DNA of 64,000 bases from Streptomyces sp. GESEQ-4 (GTDB lineage: Bacteria > Actinomycetota > Actinomycetes > Streptomycetales > Streptomycetaceae), in contig NZ_JAFFSU010000010.1 of assembly GCF_017948455.1 (NCBI RefSeq), positions 248,001 to 312,000 on the forward strand. Direction: 5' to 3'. Made by a program: the position numbers and the translations under genes. A model generated the notes under the pieces. That model saw only the letters and a list, made by a program, of their open reading frames with translations, did not search any database and had not been told where the DNA came from. Shown piece after piece: positions 21,852 through 30,922 of this stretch (position 1 is the first letter of the stretch; each line of letters begins with the position of its first letter).

Positions 21852-23513
21852 TCAGGCGGTGGTCCACCAGACCGTCGTGTCGCCCGGCACCTTCGCCTCG
21901 CCGTCCGCCTCCGTCACCTCACCGCTGGCGAGCAGCACGCGACCGTGCGCGGGCACCGTCACCGACTCGGCGCCGGTGTTGGCCACGCACACGAACTCCC
22001 CGCGCCGGAAGGCCAGGACGCCCTCGGGGGCGCGCAGCCACTCCACCGAGTCGCCCGCGCCCAGGTCGGGCTGCTCGCGGCGGACGGCGAGCGCGGTGCG
22101 GTACAGCTCCAGCGTCGAGTCGGCGTCACCCGTCTGGGCCTCGATGCTCAACTCCCCCCACCCATCGGGCTGGGGCAGCCAGCTGCCGCCCGCGCCGAAG
22201 CCGTACGACGGCCCCGTGCGCGTCCACGGGATCGGCACCCGGCACCCGTCGCGGAAGCCGTCCTGTCCGGCGCCCCGGAAGTACGCCGGGTCCTGACGCA
22301 CCTCGTCCGACAGGTCGACGACGTCCGGCAGGCCCAGCTCCTCGCCCTGGTAGACGTACGCCGAACCGGGCAGCGCCAGCATCAGCAGCGTGGCGGCGCG
22401 AGCGCGGCGAAGGCCCAGTTCACGGTCGCCCGCCGAGCGGATCTGCGTGCCGAGACCCGGGGGGTTGGCGAAGCGGGTCGCGTGGCGGGTGACATCGTGG
22501 TTGGACAGCACCCAGGTGGCGGGGGCGCCGACCGGGCGCATGGCCTCCAGCGTGCGGTCGATGACCGTACGCAGCTCCTCCGCGTCCCAACTCGTGCTCA
22601 GATACTGGAAGTTGAACGCCTGGTGCAGCTCGTCCGGCCGGACGTAGTTGGCGGTGCGCTCAACCGTCGGCGTCCAGGCTTCGGCGACGAAGATCCTCTC
22701 CCCCGCGTACTCGTCCAGGATCGTCCGCCACTGGCGGTAGATGTCATGCACCCCGTCCTGGTCGAAGAACGGCATGACATCGTTGCCCAGCAGCTTCAGT
22801 TGTTCGTGCGATCCCAGGTCGGGGAGGCCCTCCGCCTTCACCAGGCCGTGCGCCACGTCGATACGGAAGCCGTCGACGCCCATGTCCAGCCAGAACCGCA
22901 GGATCGAGCGGAACTCGTCCCCGACGGCCGGGTGCTCCCAGTTGAAGTCGGGCTGCTCCGGCGCGAAGAGATGCAGATACCACTCACCGTCGGGCACCCG
23001 GGTCCACGCGGGCCCGCCGAAGATCGACTCCCAGTCGTTGGGCGGGAGTTCGCCGTTCTCCCCCTTGCCCGGCCGGAAGTGGTACCGGTCCCGGAGCGGC
23101 GAACCCGCCCCCTCCGCGACCGCCCGCTTGAACCACTCGTGCTGGTCGGAGGAGTGATTGGGCACCAGGTCCACGATGATCCTGAGACCCAGCTCATGCG
23201 CGTCACGGATCAGCGCGTCGGCATCGAGCAGATTGCCGAACATCGGGTCCACGGCCCGGTAGTCGGCGACGTCGTAACCGGCGTCGGCCTGCGGCGAGGC
23301 ATAGAAGGGGCTCAACCACACGGCATCGACCCCGAGGTCCCGCAGATACGGCAGCCGGGTTCGTACGCCTTCCAGATCCCCCATACCGTCGCCGTTGCTG
23401 TCGGCGAAACTGCGCGGATAGACCTGGTAGATCACCGCGTCCCGCCACCAGTCGCTGCGCTTGGCTTTGGCGGAGTTGGGTGCCGGGGCGATGGCGGAGT
23501 GCTGCTGGGTCAT
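21852..23513 (-). CDS. malL: Alpha-glucosidase (GH13, oligo-1,6-glucosidase branch)
   Basis: 553 residues; ATG 23513 follows AAGGA at 5 bases. No signal peptide, so cytosolic. DAVIYQVYPRSFADSNGDGM followed by GDLEGVRTRLPYLRDLGVDA is the diagnostic N-terminus of GH13 alpha-glucosidases. Catalytic Asp in GFRIDVAHGL, Glu in FVAEAWTP and Asp in LSNHDVTRHA are all present, and the usual length is about 550. It splits glucose from imported maltose and maltodextrins. It lies downstream of malEFG in the same direction, but a strong hairpin (23561-23608) separates it from malG, so it may be partly uncoupled. Confidence 0.93.
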   Translation of the reverse strand: MTQQHSAIAPAPNSAKAKRSDWWRDAVIYQVYPRSFADSNGDGMGDLEGVRTRLPYLRDLGVDAVWLSPFYASPQADAGYDVADYRAVDPMFGNLLDADALIRDAHELGLRIIVDLVPNHSSDQHEWFKRAVAEGAGSPLRDRYHFRPGKGENGELPPNDWESIFGGPAWTRVPDGEWYLHLFAPEQPDFNWEHPAVGDEFRSILRFWLDMGVDGFRIDVAHGLVKAEGLPDLGSHEQLKLLGNDVMPFFDQDGVHDIYRQWRTILDEYAGERIFVAEAWTPTVERTANYVRPDELHQAFNFQYLSTSWDAEELRTVIDRTLEAMRPVGAPATWVLSNHDVTRHATRFANPPGLGTQIRSAGDRELGLRRARAATLLMLALPGSAYVYQGEELGLPDVVDLSDEVRQDPAYFRGAGQDGFRDGCRVPIPWTRTGPSYGFGAGGSWLPQPDGWGELSIEAQTGDADSTLELYRTALAVRREQPDLGAGDSVEWLRAPEGVLAFRRGEFVCVANTGAESVTVPAHGRVLLASGEVTEADGEAKVPGDTTVWWTTA

Positions 23514-23560
23514 GGCGTCCTTGGTACGTAACGGAGTTCTGGTCATGGGGAGTTGGTGAC

Positions 23561-23608
23561 GAGGCGGCCGTGGTGTCAGCGGGGTCGGATGGACACCACG
23601 GCCGCCTC
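23561..23608 (-). terminator. Hairpin between malG and malL
   Basis: Perfect 17-bp stem GAGGCGGCCGTGGTGTC / GACACCACGGCCGCCTC with a 14-base loop, 39 bp downstream of the malG stop. It is a terminator or attenuator of the malEFG transcript before malL. Confidence 0.75.
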
Positions 23609-23646
23609 GGGTTTGGGTGCGGCGCCGTTGGGGCTGAACCGGCGTT

Positions 23647-24555
23647 CTAGCCCTTGGTTCCACCTGCCGTTAGACCGGTCACCAGGTTCTTCTGCACGAG
23701 GTAGAAGAACCCGGCGGCCGGTATCGCGATCAGCACAGCCGTCGCGGCCATCAGGTTCCGCTGAGCGTCATGCTCACTCACAAAGCTCTGCAACCCGACC
23801 GCCAGCGTGTACTTCGTGTCGGACAGCATGAACGTGGAAGCGAACGCGACCTCACCGAAAGCCGTGATGAAGCTGTAGAACGCGGCCACGGCCAGACCCG
23901 GCCTCGCGAGCGGCAGGATCAGCCGCGCGAACGTGCCGAAGGGGGTCAGCCCGTCGACGCGCCCGGCCTCGTCGATCTCGAACGGGATGGTGTCGAAGTA
24001 GCCCTTGAGCAGCCACGCGCAGTACGGCACGGCCGTCGTCAAGTAGACGAGGATGAGGCCACCGTAGCTGTCGATGAGCTTCAGTTCGGCGAGGATCTGG
24101 TACATCGGCACCATGAGTACGGCTACCGGGAACATCTGGGTGACCAGTAGCACCCACATGAACTTCTTGTAGCCCGGGAAGCGCATCCGGGAGACGGCGT
24201 ATCCGGTGGTGGCGGCGACGAACACACCGATCACCGTGGCACCCAGCGAGACGATCAGCGAACTCTTCAGCCAGTCGAAGAAGTTCGTGTCCGACAGGAC
24301 GAACGAGTAGTTGTCGAACGTCATCTTCCCCCAGATCCCTCCGGGGTGCAGATAGTCGTCCTTGTCCGGGCCGAGGGAGAGGAAGACCAGCCAGGCGATC
24401 GGGAAGAGCGCGATCAGGCTCGCGGCGATCAGGATGCCGTGGGACGCGAGGGTCGCGCCGGGGCCGCGCTCGCCGCGCCGGCGCACCTTGCGGGGTGCGT
24501 CGGACGCGGGTGGCGGATCGGCGGGAGCGGACGTCTTGACGGTCGTAGTGCTCAT
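23647..24555 (-). CDS. malG: Maltose ABC transporter permease MalG
   Basis: 302 residues, ATG 24555 with AGGAG upstream. Six membrane segments with a basic N-terminal tail of about 40 residues. The EAA loop reads DEAGRVDGLTPFGTFARLIL, the contact site for the ATPase in carbohydrate importers, and the C-terminus NLVTGLTAGGTKG is the typical MalG ending. It pairs with MalF (24569-25519) as the channel for maltose/maltodextrin. No ATPase gene is in the cluster; Streptomyces sugar importers are known to share MsiK, encoded elsewhere. Confidence 0.93.
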   Translation of the reverse strand: MSTTTVKTSAPADPPPASDAPRKVRRRGERGPGATLASHGILIAASLIALFPIAWLVFLSLGPDKDDYLHPGGIWGKMTFDNYSFVLSDTNFFDWLKSSLIVSLGATVIGVFVAATTGYAVSRMRFPGYKKFMWVLLVTQMFPVAVLMVPMYQILAELKLIDSYGGLILVYLTTAVPYCAWLLKGYFDTIPFEIDEAGRVDGLTPFGTFARLILPLARPGLAVAAFYSFITAFGEVAFASTFMLSDTKYTLAVGLQSFVSEHDAQRNLMAATAVLIAIPAAGFFYLVQKNLVTGLTAGGTKG

Positions 24556-24568
24556 GGGGGCTCCTGCC

Positions 24569-25519
24569 TCAGATCGCGAGCTGCTGGTCATTGCGGTTCA
24601 GCCAGCGGCGGTAGAAGGAGGTGAAGACGATCAGGATGGCCAGCAGCAGCATGCCGTACGCCGCCGACTGCGCGAAGTCGCGCGGCTGCTGTCCGAAGCC
24701 GAGGTAGTAGGCCCAGGTGACGAGGATCTGGGCGTCCGGGGCGGTGTCGCCGAACAGCAGGAAGATGATGGCGAACTGGTTGAAGGTCCAGATGATGCCG
24801 AGGAGTACGACGGTGGAGCTGACGGACCTCAGGCCGGGCAGCGTGACGTACCGGAACCGCTGCCAGGGGGTGGCGCCATCCATCTCCGCGGCCTCGTACA
24901 GCGTCGAGTCGATCGACTGCAGACCGCCCAGCAGCGAGACCATCATGAACGGCACCCCGCACCAGGTGTTGACCATGATCGCGGCGAACCGCTGCCAGAA
25001 GGTGTCCTCCAGCCACAGCGGCGTCGGCAGATGGAGCGTCTCCAGCGCGGAGTTGATGATGCCGCCGTCCGCGAGCATGAACCGCCACCCGAAGACGGTG
25101 ACGAAGGTCGGCACCGCCCAGGGCAGGACCAGGATCAACCGGTAGAAGGTGCGGCCGCGCAGCTTCTGGTTGAGCAGCAGCGCCAGGCCCAGGCCGATGC
25201 AGTAGTGCAGGGCGACACAGGCCGCCGTCCAGAACACCGTCCAGATGAAGTGCGACCAGAAGCGGTCGTAGGCGGTCTCGCCCCACAGGATGTCGGCGTA
25301 GTTGTCGAAGCCGATGAACTTGTAGGTGGCCTCGATCTCGTTGACGCCGATCGTGCGACCGGTGTTGAGGCTGTTGGCGTCCGTGAGCGTCAGGTAGAAC
25401 CCGTACGCGAGCGGATACAGCACGAGGACGCCGAGCACGATGACCACGGGGGCGATCATGGCGTAGGCGTACCAGTACTTCTGGTAGCTGTGCTTCAGGC
25501 GCTGGACGGCGACTGTCAT
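24569..25519 (-). CDS. malF: Maltose ABC transporter permease MalF
   Basis: 316 residues. ATG 25519 (MTVAVQRLKHSYQKYW) is preferred to the ATG three codons upstream because AGAAAG is at better distance. Six membrane segments with the EAA motif YEAAEMDGATPWQRFRYVTL in the last cytoplasmic loop. The shorter form without the extra E. coli MalF periplasmic domain is usual in Gram-positives. The gene ends 13 bases before malG starts, so the two are one unit. It follows malE across a strong intergenic hairpin, which would allow more binding protein than permease. Confidence 0.93.
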   Translation of the reverse strand: MTVAVQRLKHSYQKYWYAYAMIAPVVIVLGVLVLYPLAYGFYLTLTDANSLNTGRTIGVNEIEATYKFIGFDNYADILWGETAYDRFWSHFIWTVFWTAACVALHYCIGLGLALLLNQKLRGRTFYRLILVLPWAVPTFVTVFGWRFMLADGGIINSALETLHLPTPLWLEDTFWQRFAAIMVNTWCGVPFMMVSLLGGLQSIDSTLYEAAEMDGATPWQRFRYVTLPGLRSVSSTVVLLGIIWTFNQFAIIFLLFGDTAPDAQILVTWAYYLGFGQQPRDFAQSAAYGMLLLAILIVFTSFYRRWLNRNDQQLAI

Positions 25520-25564
25520 GTTCGGCACTTTCTGGAGGCTCGAGGGTTACAACACGCAGGCCGA

Positions 25565-25609
25565 TGGCCGCCGGATCCGTCCCCCCAATTCAGGCGGATC
25601 CGACGGCCA
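25565..25609 (-). promoter_or_regulatory. Intergenic hairpin malE-malF
   Basis: TGGCCG-C-CGGATCCG pairs with CGGATCCG-A-CGGCCA across a 15-base loop, 8 bp downstream of the malE stop. It probably ends or stabilises most malE transcripts so that only part of them continues into malFG. Confidence 0.65.
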
Positions 25610-25616
25610 TGCGGGG

Positions 25617-26888
25617 TCACTTGCTGAAGTCCGGCACCAGCTTGGCGATCGCGGTCTCGGCGTTGCTCAGACCCTTGTCCAGGGACTCCTTGCCACCGGC
25701 GATCTTGGGCAGCTCGGTGTCCAGCGGGCCCCAGAGGGAGCTGTACTCGGGCAGCGCCGGGCGCGGCTGGGCGGCGGAGAGGACGCCCTGGTAGCCGGCG
25801 ATGCCCGGGTCCGCCTTGACCTCGGCGGTGTAGGCGTCGTCGCGGGTCGGGAGCGTGGAGTTCTTCAGGGCCACGGTCTCCTGGGACTTCGCCGAGGTCA
25901 TGAACTTCAGGAACTTCAGCGCGGCCTGCTGCTTCGCCTCGTCGGAGCCGGCGTACACGGAGAGGTTGTGCCCGCCGGTCGGGGCGCCCGCCTTGCCGCT
26001 GGAGCCGGCCGGGACGGTGGCGATGCCGAGGTTCTGCTTGTCCTTGAACGCGGAGCCCTTGTAGAAGTTGGTGATCTCCCACGGGCCCTGGATGATCGCG
26101 GCGACCTTGCCGTTGACGAACGCGTCCTGGATGTGGGCGTAGGCATCGGCGGTGGTGTCGGCCTTGTGCAGGCCCTTGCCGTCGAAGAGCTCCAGCCAGG
26201 TGCCGTACGCCTTCTTGGCCTCGGCCGAGTCGACGGTGATCTTCTTGGCCTCGGCGTCGACGGTGTCGGTGCCCTCGCCGTAGAGGAAGGACTGGGCGTA
26301 GTAGGCCTGGGTGGAGCCCCAGTAGCCGTCGACGCCGGTCTTGTCCTTGATCGTGGCGGCGGCCTTCTTCAGGTCGTCCCAGGTCTTGGGGGCCTCGACG
26401 CCGGCCTTCTCGAAGAGTTCCTTGTTGTAGACCAGCGCGAGGGTGTCGGTGACGATCGGCACGCCGTACGTCTTGCCCTCGTACTTGGCCTGCTCGATCA
26501 GGCTGGGCTGGAACTTGCTCTCGTCGGCGAGGGCCTCGGTGCCGTCCAGCGGAAGGAAGTAGCCCTTCTTGGCGAAGGCGGGCGTCCAGCCGACCTCGGA
26601 GCGCAGCACGTCCGGGGCGCCGCTGGCACCGGCGGCGGTGTCGAACTTGTTCTGCGCCTGGTCGAAGGGGACGTTGACGTACTTGACCTTGACGTCCTTG
26701 TTGGCGGCCTCGAACTCCTTGATCAAGGCCTGGTACGTCGGCGCCTCATTCGTGGCGTTGGAGGTGTCCCACCAGGTGATGGTGACCGGACCGTCGGCCT
26801 TGTCTCCGCTGTCGCCGTCTGAGCCGCAGGCCGTCGCCGCGAGAGCGAGGGACGCCACCAGCGCGGTGGCCGCTATGCCACGCCGCAT
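25617..26888 (-). CDS. malE: Maltose/maltodextrin-binding lipoprotein MalE
   Basis: 423 residues; ATG 26888 with AAGGAG 6 bases upstream. Signal peptide MRRGIAATALVASLALAATAC ends in the lipobox ATAC (Cys about 21). The mature protein is a solute-binding protein of the MalE cluster: VTITWWDTSNATNEAPTYQA near the start, VPIVTDTLALVYNKELFEKA, and AAIIQGPWEITNF. It binds maltose and maltodextrins outside the membrane and delivers them to MalFG. The gene is divergent from malR, and TGCAAG/CTTGCA words fill the 287-bp gap, consistent with MalR repression and induction by maltose. Confidence 0.94.
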   Translation of the reverse strand: MRRGIAATALVASLALAATACGSDGDSGDKADGPVTITWWDTSNATNEAPTYQALIKEFEAANKDVKVKYVNVPFDQAQNKFDTAAGASGAPDVLRSEVGWTPAFAKKGYFLPLDGTEALADESKFQPSLIEQAKYEGKTYGVPIVTDTLALVYNKELFEKAGVEAPKTWDDLKKAAATIKDKTGVDGYWGSTQAYYAQSFLYGEGTDTVDAEAKKITVDSAEAKKAYGTWLELFDGKGLHKADTTADAYAHIQDAFVNGKVAAIIQGPWEITNFYKGSAFKDKQNLGIATVPAGSSGKAGAPTGGHNLSVYAGSDEAKQQAALKFLKFMTSAKSQETVALKNSTLPTRDDAYTAEVKADPGIAGYQGVLSAAQPRPALPEYSSLWGPLDTELPKIAGGKESLDKGLSNAETAIAKLVPDFSK

Positions 26889-27021
26889 GAGTTCTCCTTG
26901 AGGGTTAAAGCCCGAGTGGTGCAGGAGGCGGTCCCGTCGTCCGTCCCTGCGACTTGCCGACTGCGCCGTTGCGGCGGCCGGGCGTCGAGAACGTAACAGC
27001 GATGTAAGCGGTGCGAAAGTC

Positions 27022-27042
27022 CTTGCAGCAAAAAAGTGCAAG
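27022..27042. promoter_or_regulatory. malE operator-like inverted repeat
   Basis: CTTGCA (27022-27027) and TGCAAG (27037-27042) in inverted orientation around a 9-bp A-rich spacer, 134-154 bp upstream of malE. Matches the CTTGC words upstream of both glucanase genes. Confidence 0.6.
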
Positions 27043-27129
27043 AGGTCTCTGAAGTTATCCGTACGTGACCCATCGTCGACCACTGTGAGACCGTAGTTCT
27101 GCGGGGTTGAGCGGGCAGGGACGGTGTTG

Positions 27130-27153
27130 TGCAAGACTCTGCAAGCTCTTGCC
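27130..27153. promoter_or_regulatory. malR-proximal operator-like repeats
   Basis: TGCAAG (27130-27135), TGCAAG (27140-27145) and CTTGCC (27148-27153), two direct copies with a 10-bp period and one inverted copy, ending 22 bp before the likely malR start. Position suggests autoregulation. Confidence 0.55.
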
Positions 27154-27175
27154 GACCGTTTCCCGAGGGGACGCC

Positions 27176-28315
27176 ATGCCGCAGCAACCCGCACAGCGCC
27201 GGTCCACCGCCCGCGCCCGGCGTCCGATCGGTGTGCAAGGCGAGGGACGGCCGGTACAGTCCACTCCCGTGACCACACGGCTTGCCGACATCGCTGCTCA
27301 GGCGGGGGTGAGCGAAGCGACCGTCAGCCGCGTCCTCAACGGGAAGCCGGGCGTCGCCGCCACCACCCGCCAGTCCGTGCTGGCCGCACTGGACGTCCTC
27401 GGCTACGAACGCCCCGTGCGGCTGCGGCAGCGCAGCGAGGGCCTGGTGGGCCTGATCACCCCGGAGCTCGAGAACCCCATATTCCCGGCCCTGGCCCAGG
27501 TGATCGGCCAGGCGCTGACGCGGCAGGGCTACACCCCGGTCCTGGCCACCCAGACCCCGGGCGGTTCGACGGAGGACGAGCTGACCGAGATGCTCGTCGA
27601 CCGGGGCGTCGCCGGGATCATCTATGTCTCCGGACTGCACGCCGACACCACCGCCGACATGCAGCGCTACGAGCAGTTGCGCGCGCAGGGCGTGCCGTTC
27701 GTGCTCGTCGACGGCTTCTCCCCCAAGGTGCAGGCGCCGTTCATCTCGCCGGACGACCGGGCCGCCATGAACCTGGCGGTCACGCATCTGGTGTCGCTCG
27801 GCCACACCCGGATCGGCCTCGCGCTCGGCCCGAAGCGGTTCGTGCCGGTCCAGCGGAAGATCGAGGGCTTCGTCCGCTCCGTACAGGACCAGCTCGGACT
27901 GGCCACGGACACGATCGAGACGGAGCTGGTCCAGCACTCCCTCTACACGCTGGAGGGCGGCCAGGCGGCGGCCACCGCGCTCATCGGCCGCAGCTGTACG
28001 GCGGTGGTGTGCGCCAGCGACATGATGGCGCTGGGCGCGATACGGGCGGCCCGGCAGCACGGTCTGGAAGTCCCCCGGGACATCTCGGTGGTGGGCTTCG
28101 ACGACTCCCCGCTGATCGCCTTCACCGACCCGCCCCTGACGACGGTCCGCAAGCCGGTTCCGGCGATGGGGCAGGCGGCGGTGCGGACGTTGCTGGAGGA
28201 GATCGGGGGGACGCCCGCGCCGCACAGTGAGTTCGTGTTCATGCCGGAGCTGGTGGTGCGCGGTTCGACGGCTTCGGCGCCTGGTGAGCGGACCGGGGAC
28301 CGGAGTCGTTCCTGA
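27176..28315 (+). CDS. malR: LacI-family maltose repressor MalR
   Basis: 379 residues from ATG 27176 (GAGGGG 5 bases upstream); a GTG at 27269 gives VTTRLADIAA and 348 residues, close to published Streptomyces MalR/Reg1 proteins, but has no ribosome binding site. The HTH is TTRLADIAAQAGVSEATVSR followed by VLNGKPG, complete for LacI. The periplasmic-binding-like core includes GLITPELENPIFPALAQVI and VVGFDDSPLIAFTDPPLTTV. It represses malEFG and extracellular amylases and releases DNA on maltose-type inducer. Its own promoter region holds the same repeats. Confidence 0.93.
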   Translation: MPQQPAQRRSTARARRPIGVQGEGRPVQSTPVTTRLADIAAQAGVSEATVSRVLNGKPGVAATTRQSVLAALDVLGYERPVRLRQRSEGLVGLITPELENPIFPALAQVIGQALTRQGYTPVLATQTPGGSTEDELTEMLVDRGVAGIIYVSGLHADTTADMQRYEQLRAQGVPFVLVDGFSPKVQAPFISPDDRAAMNLAVTHLVSLGHTRIGLALGPKRFVPVQRKIEGFVRSVQDQLGLATDTIETELVQHSLYTLEGGQAAATALIGRSCTAVVCASDMMALGAIRAARQHGLEVPRDISVVGFDDSPLIAFTDPPLTTVRKPVPAMGQAAVRTLLEEIGGTPAPHSEFVFMPELVVRGSTASAPGERTGDRSRS

Positions 28316-28456
28316 GTCGTCCCTGAGGCGGAGAACTTCCCTCTGCACCAGTGCGCTGGGAGGAGGACGCGGCCTACGGTCGTCGTAGGACGTGCGGCCC
28401 GAACCCGACCAGGGGATGATCGGAGGGCGAGGGCTTTTCTGGCAGACTCTGTGCCC

Positions 28457-29311
28457 ATGGGTGAGACGACCGTGACAACCGCCGAGGAAGGCCGCGAGGA
28501 GGCCGTTCCGCACCCTGTCACGGTCGAAACCAGGCCCGGTCCGCTGAGCAGGCTGCGCACTCCCCGGCGGCCCCGGCTGTGGTTCGAGATCCTTCTGATC
28601 GCGGTGAGTTACTGGACGTACTCACTGATCCGCAACGCCGTCCCGGAGCAAAAGGGACAGGCTCTGAGCAACGCCGACTGGCTCTGGCGGCTCGAGCAGG
28701 ATCTCGGCATCGCCGTCGAGGAATCCGTCAACCACGCGGTGAACTCGGTGACTTGGCTCATCGTCGGCATGAACTACTACTACGCGACACTGCACTTCAT
28801 CGTCACTCTGGGTGTCCTGGTGTGGCTGTTCCGCAGTCATCCCGGCCGCTATGCGGCGACCCGGATGGTGCTCTTCGCGACGACCGGCGTGGCCCTCATC
28901 GGTTACTACCTGTATCCGCTCGCCCCGCCGCGGCTCATGAACGGCCAGAGCTTCATCGACACGGTGATGGTCCACGACACCTGGGGTTCGATGGCCTCCG
29001 GCGACCTGAAGAACATGTCCAACCAGTACGCCGCGATGCCGTCGATGCACATCGGCTGGTCGGTCTGGTCCGGCCTGACGATCTTCGCGCTGGCCTCGGT
29101 CCCGTGGGTCCGCGTCCTGGGCCTGCTCTACCCGGTGGCCACGCTCATCGTGATCGTCGCCACCGCCAACCACTTCTGGCTGGACGCCGTGGGCGGCCTG
29201 ATGTGCCTCGCCTTCGGCTACGCGGTGGCGCGGGTCTGGTACGGGACGTTGCCGTACTCGTTGCCGAAGCTAGTACCTCCACGCCGGGCGTTGCTGCCCG
29301 GAAAGGTCTAG
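28457..29311 (+). CDS. PAP2-type membrane phosphatase (Aur1-like)
   Basis: 284 residues. Five or six membrane segments after a 40-residue cytoplasmic tail. PAP2 motifs: the second YAAMPSMHIGWSVW (S-M-H) and the third ANHFWLDAVGG (H-x3-D). The first motif (K-x6-RP) is weak or absent, as in the inositol-phosphotransferase Aur1-like PAP2_3 group. The family removes or transfers phosphate headgroups on lipids in the membrane; the substrate is not predictable. ATG 28457 is used although its ribosome binding site is poor, and GTG 28451 is possible. It sits 141 bp after malR in the same direction and ends 16 bp before a convergent amidohydrolase. Confidence 0.85.
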   Translation: MGETTVTTAEEGREEAVPHPVTVETRPGPLSRLRTPRRPRLWFEILLIAVSYWTYSLIRNAVPEQKGQALSNADWLWRLEQDLGIAVEESVNHAVNSVTWLIVGMNYYYATLHFIVTLGVLVWLFRSHPGRYAATRMVLFATTGVALIGYYLYPLAPPRLMNGQSFIDTVMVHDTWGSMASGDLKNMSNQYAAMPSMHIGWSVWSGLTIFALASVPWVRVLGLLYPVATLIVIVATANHFWLDAVGGLMCLAFGYAVARVWYGTLPYSLPKLVPPRRALLPGKV

Positions 29312-29327
29312 CGGCACCCCTCTGTCC

Positions 29328-30896
29328 CTACCCCCGGTGCACCACGTGACCGCCGGTCACCGTCAGTCGTACCGGAGCCTGAGCCACCTCGTCCGCGGGA
29401 GCGGTCACCGGGTCCACGCCCAAGGCCGTGAGGTCCGCCCGGTACCCCGGAGCGATACGGCCCGCCGCGTCCGACTCCCCCGCCGCCAGCGCCGCGTGCG
29501 TCGTGCAGCCCTCCAGCGCCTCGAGCCCCGTCAGGCCCGCCCGTGCCGAAGCGGCGCCCTTGGGACTGCGTGCCGTCGCCAGGACCGTTCGTACGTCGTA
29601 GTGGGCGATCGGCCAGTCCGAGCCCAGGGCGACCGTCGCGCCCGCGTCGCGCAGGTCGCGCAGGCGCCAGGCGTGGGCGGCGCGGCCGGCGCCCAGGCGG
29701 CGGGACCACTCGTCGGTGCCGTCGGCGCGGGTGTACGCGGTGTGCGGCGGCTGCATGGAGGCGGCCACCCCCAACCGCGCGAACCGCGGAAGCAGCTCGT
29801 CCGGGGCCGTCTCGATGTGCTCGATCCGATGCATGCCGTGCGCCTGCGGCCCCAGCCCCGCGACCACGTCCAGGACGTGGCGCACGGCCGCGTCCCCGAT
29901 GGCGTGCGTGGCGGTGCGCACCCCGGCCGTGTGCAGCTGCCGTACGGCGGCGGCGTACGCGTCCGGATCGGGCCAGAACGCGTCCGTCCCCTGCCCGTGG
30001 CAGTCCGCGTGCTCCAGCCACGCCGTGCCGCCCTCGACGGTCCCGTCCATGAAGAACTTGACCCCGTCGACCCGCCAGTGCCGCCCGCCCCGGCCCTGTG
30101 CGGCGACCAGCTCGGCCAGGTCGTCGGCGTCCGCGCCCGGCATGCACCAGGGCGCGAAACGCAGCCGCACCGGCAGCACGGTCTCCGCGGCCACCGCCCC
30201 GACCAGCTCGGGGTCCCCGGCGTCCATGACGTGCGCGCCGGTGAGCCCGGTCGCCGCCATCGCGGACAGCAGCTCCACCAGCCGCGCCCGCCGGACCTCG
30301 TACGACGCCCGGGGCATGACCCCGGTCACCAGATCCATCGCTGCATGCTCGACGAGATGCCCGGTGGGGCGCCCGGCGGAGTCGCAGACCACCTCCGAGC
30401 GCTGGGTGAACGCGCGCGGTCCGGCCACCCCGGCGGCGGCCAGCGCCGCGCCGCTCACCAGGGCCGAGTGTCCGTCGTACAGCCGGAGGAAGGCGGGCGC
30501 GCCGCCGAGCACGTCCTCGACGAGGGAGCGGTCGATGGGCCGCCCCTCGAAGGCGTTGTGGTCGAGGCCGTAGCCGACGACCCAGCCGTCGATCCGCTCG
30601 GCGGACCCGAGCGCGGCCCGCAGACCCGCCAGGTCGGTGACGCCGGAGAGGTCCACCCCCGTCGCCAGGTCCAGCCCCCACACCGGGTGACTGTGTGCGT
30701 CCACCAGGCCGGGCACGAGGTGCGCGCTCTCCAGCCGTACGACCTCTGTTCCCGGCCCGCGCCAGTCCCGTACGTCGCTCTCGTCGCCCACCGCCGCGAT
30801 CAGCCCGTCGTGTACGGCGACGGCTGTGGCGTAGGGACGGCCGGGGTCGAGGGTGCGGATCTTGGCGCCGGCGAGGATGAGGTCGGCGGTGGGCAT
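29328..30896 (-). CDS. YtcJ-like metal-dependent amidohydrolase
   Basis: 522 residues; ATG 30896 follows AGGGAG. Metal-binding HxH in LVDAHSHPVWG (about 65-72), later ligands THAIGDAAVRH and HRIEHIE, and the final Asp in ALGSDWPIAHYD. Length and order fit the YtcJ/amidohydrolase 3 family, whose substrates are mostly unknown. The start lies 27 bp after the APC permease stop on the same strand, so permease and hydrolase form an operon for uptake and hydrolysis of one amino-acid-like or amide compound. The operon faces a TetR gene with a palindromic site between. Confidence 0.9.
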   Translation of the reverse strand: MPTADLILAGAKIRTLDPGRPYATAVAVHDGLIAAVGDESDVRDWRGPGTEVVRLESAHLVPGLVDAHSHPVWGLDLATGVDLSGVTDLAGLRAALGSAERIDGWVVGYGLDHNAFEGRPIDRSLVEDVLGGAPAFLRLYDGHSALVSGAALAAAGVAGPRAFTQRSEVVCDSAGRPTGHLVEHAAMDLVTGVMPRASYEVRRARLVELLSAMAATGLTGAHVMDAGDPELVGAVAAETVLPVRLRFAPWCMPGADADDLAELVAAQGRGGRHWRVDGVKFFMDGTVEGGTAWLEHADCHGQGTDAFWPDPDAYAAAVRQLHTAGVRTATHAIGDAAVRHVLDVVAGLGPQAHGMHRIEHIETAPDELLPRFARLGVAASMQPPHTAYTRADGTDEWSRRLGAGRAAHAWRLRDLRDAGATVALGSDWPIAHYDVRTVLATARSPKGAASARAGLTGLEALEGCTTHAALAAGESDAAGRIAPGYRADLTALGVDPVTAPADEVAQAPVRLTVTGGHVVHRG

Positions 30897-30922
30897 GGAG
30901 TGAACTCCCTTGTAGTTGTTGG

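Noticed and set aside
24362..25627. Plus-strand frame opposite malG and malF
   Set aside because: Antisense shadow; MalF/MalG motifs are on the minus strand.
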